Assembly (NCBI GenBank): GCA_009780625.1
Contig: WQZR01000056.1
Coordinates: forward strand, 1-6,445
DNA length: 6,445 nucleotides
From: Bacillota bacterium
GTDB lineage: Bacteria; Bacillota; Clostridia; Christensenellales; UBA1242
Direction of reading: 5' to 3'
Below are positions 5,915-6,445 of the stretch, in pieces. How positions within the stretch are numbered: position 1 is the first letter of the stretch; each line of letters starts with the position of its first letter. The notes under the pieces were generated by a model. The model was not told the origin of the DNA. It saw only the letters and a program-made list of their open reading frames with translations, and searched no databases. A program made the position numbers and the translations under genes.

Positions 5915-6445
5915 ATGAGTCAATTGAAATTAGACGACAAAAAACTAGAAAATATGATTGAAGCAATTTTGTTTGCAAGTGGAGATGCTGTGGAAGTTTC
6001 TTTCCTTGCTGACAAACTTGCAACAAAAGAAGCAAAGATTGTTTCAACAATTGAAAAGCTTAAAAAGAAATATAGCGGAGACAGTGGGCTTCACATTGTT
6101 TCATTTAAAAACAAAGTTCAGTTTGGAACAAATCCAGCGTATGCAGAGCAGGTGGCGGAAGCACTAAGTCAAGTGAAAGAGAAAGCTCTTTCTAAAGCAG
6201 TTCTTGAAACGCTTGCAATTGTTGCCTATAGACAACCAATCACAAGGCTTGAGATTGAAGATATTAGAGGTGTGAACTCAGACTATGCAATTGAAATGCT
6301 TGAAAAAAACAAACTTGTTGAAGTTGTTGGCAGAAAGGAATCTGTTGGAAAACCGTTGTTGTTTGCAACAACAGAAAGTTTCCTAAAGCGTTTTGGGTTG
6401 AAGTCGCTAGAGCAACTTCCAAATCAAGAAATTCTTCTTGAAAGA
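5915..6445 (+). CDS. scpB: Segregation and condensation protein B (ScpB), 3' end outside window
   Basis: ScpB dimerises through winged-helix domains and binds the ScpA linker in the SMC-ScpAB condensin. The frame is open from the ATG at 5915 to the window end: 177 codons with no stop, so close to the family's usual ~180-200 residues. Residues 11-24 (LENMIEAILFASGD) match the N-terminal winged-helix start. The most conserved block, VLETLAIVAYRQPITRLEIE (96-115) followed by IRGVNSD (117-123), is intact. VGRKESVGKPLLFATT (138-153), FLKRFGLKSLEQLP (156-169) and onward also match. The start is fixed by AGGAG at 5901-5905, 9 nt upstream and overlapping the scpA stop codon, which suggests coupled synthesis of the two partner subunits. 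Confidence 0.95.
   Translation, partial: MSQLKLDDKKLENMIEAILFASGDAVEVSFLADKLATKEAKIVSTIEKLKKKYSGDSGLHIVSFKNKVQFGTNPAYAEQVAEALSQVKEKALSKAVLETLAIVAYRQPITRLEIEDIRGVNSDYAIEMLEKNKLVEVVGRKESVGKPLLFATTESFLKRFGLKSLEQLPNQEILLER

Noticed and set aside
5958..6167. A 69-codon + strand frame near the window end as a separate gene
   Set aside because: It is out of frame within scpB, whose true frame runs from 5915 to the window end with all ScpB blocks intact.
1..6445. CRISPR arrays, transposon ends, tRNA genes or phage genes
   Set aside because: No regularly spaced repeats, terminal inverted repeats, cloverleaf-like segments or mobile-element proteins were seen. The recurrent GTTGTTG and CAAAAG words come from valine- and lysine-rich codon use.

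Overview
The window is an ordinary-looking stretch of bacterial chromosome with all seven genes on the + strand. It is AT-rich, densely packed, prefers AGA/AGG for arginine, and uses all three standard stop codons. The gene families (ComEC, RuvC, PlsC, a family S11 D-Ala-D-Ala carboxypeptidase, a site-2 protease next to ScpA and ScpB) and the strong AGGAGG-type ribosome binding sites suggest a low-GC Firmicute, probably an uncultured Clostridia-type lineage. No rRNA, tRNA, mobile element or CRISPR array was seen.

Layout: (1) 1-1017, the 3' part of a comEC-like DNA-uptake channel gene whose soluble tail lacks the usual metallo-beta-lactamase metal motif. (2) 1040-1918, a gene resembling clostridial uridine/nucleoside kinases, but with the P-loop lysine replaced by threonine; it ends in an intrinsic terminator. 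(3) 1959-3083, a ruvC-plsC pair: Holliday junction resolvase followed by lysophosphatidate acyltransferase. (4) 3123-4343, a D-Ala-D-Ala carboxypeptidase whose perfect Shine-Dalgarno sequence lies inside an 11-bp hairpin; it ends in a second intrinsic terminator. (5) 4393-6445, an operon of site-2 protease, scpA and scpB; scpB runs off the window end. ScpA and ScpB are the non-SMC subunits of the SMC condensin complex.

The most notable signals are regulatory. The three genes that appear to start transcription units (the kinase-like gene, ruvC and the site-2 protease) have no Shine-Dalgarno sequence. Each instead has an extended -10 promoter (TGnTAtAAT or TGnTAgAAT) whose last base lies 5, 7 or 6 nt before the ATG, so the predicted transcription start falls on or next to the start codon. 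plsC, the carboxypeptidase gene, scpA and scpB, which follow another gene in the same direction, all have a Shine-Dalgarno sequence. This is a coherent pattern of leaderless first genes and SD-led downstream genes. At two junctions the intrinsic terminator runs straight into the next promoter within about 20 nt.

No clearly novel multi-gene system is visible. The candidates worth following are the leaderless promoter module, the SD-sequestering hairpin, the pseudokinase-like protein and the ComEC with a degenerate C-terminal domain.
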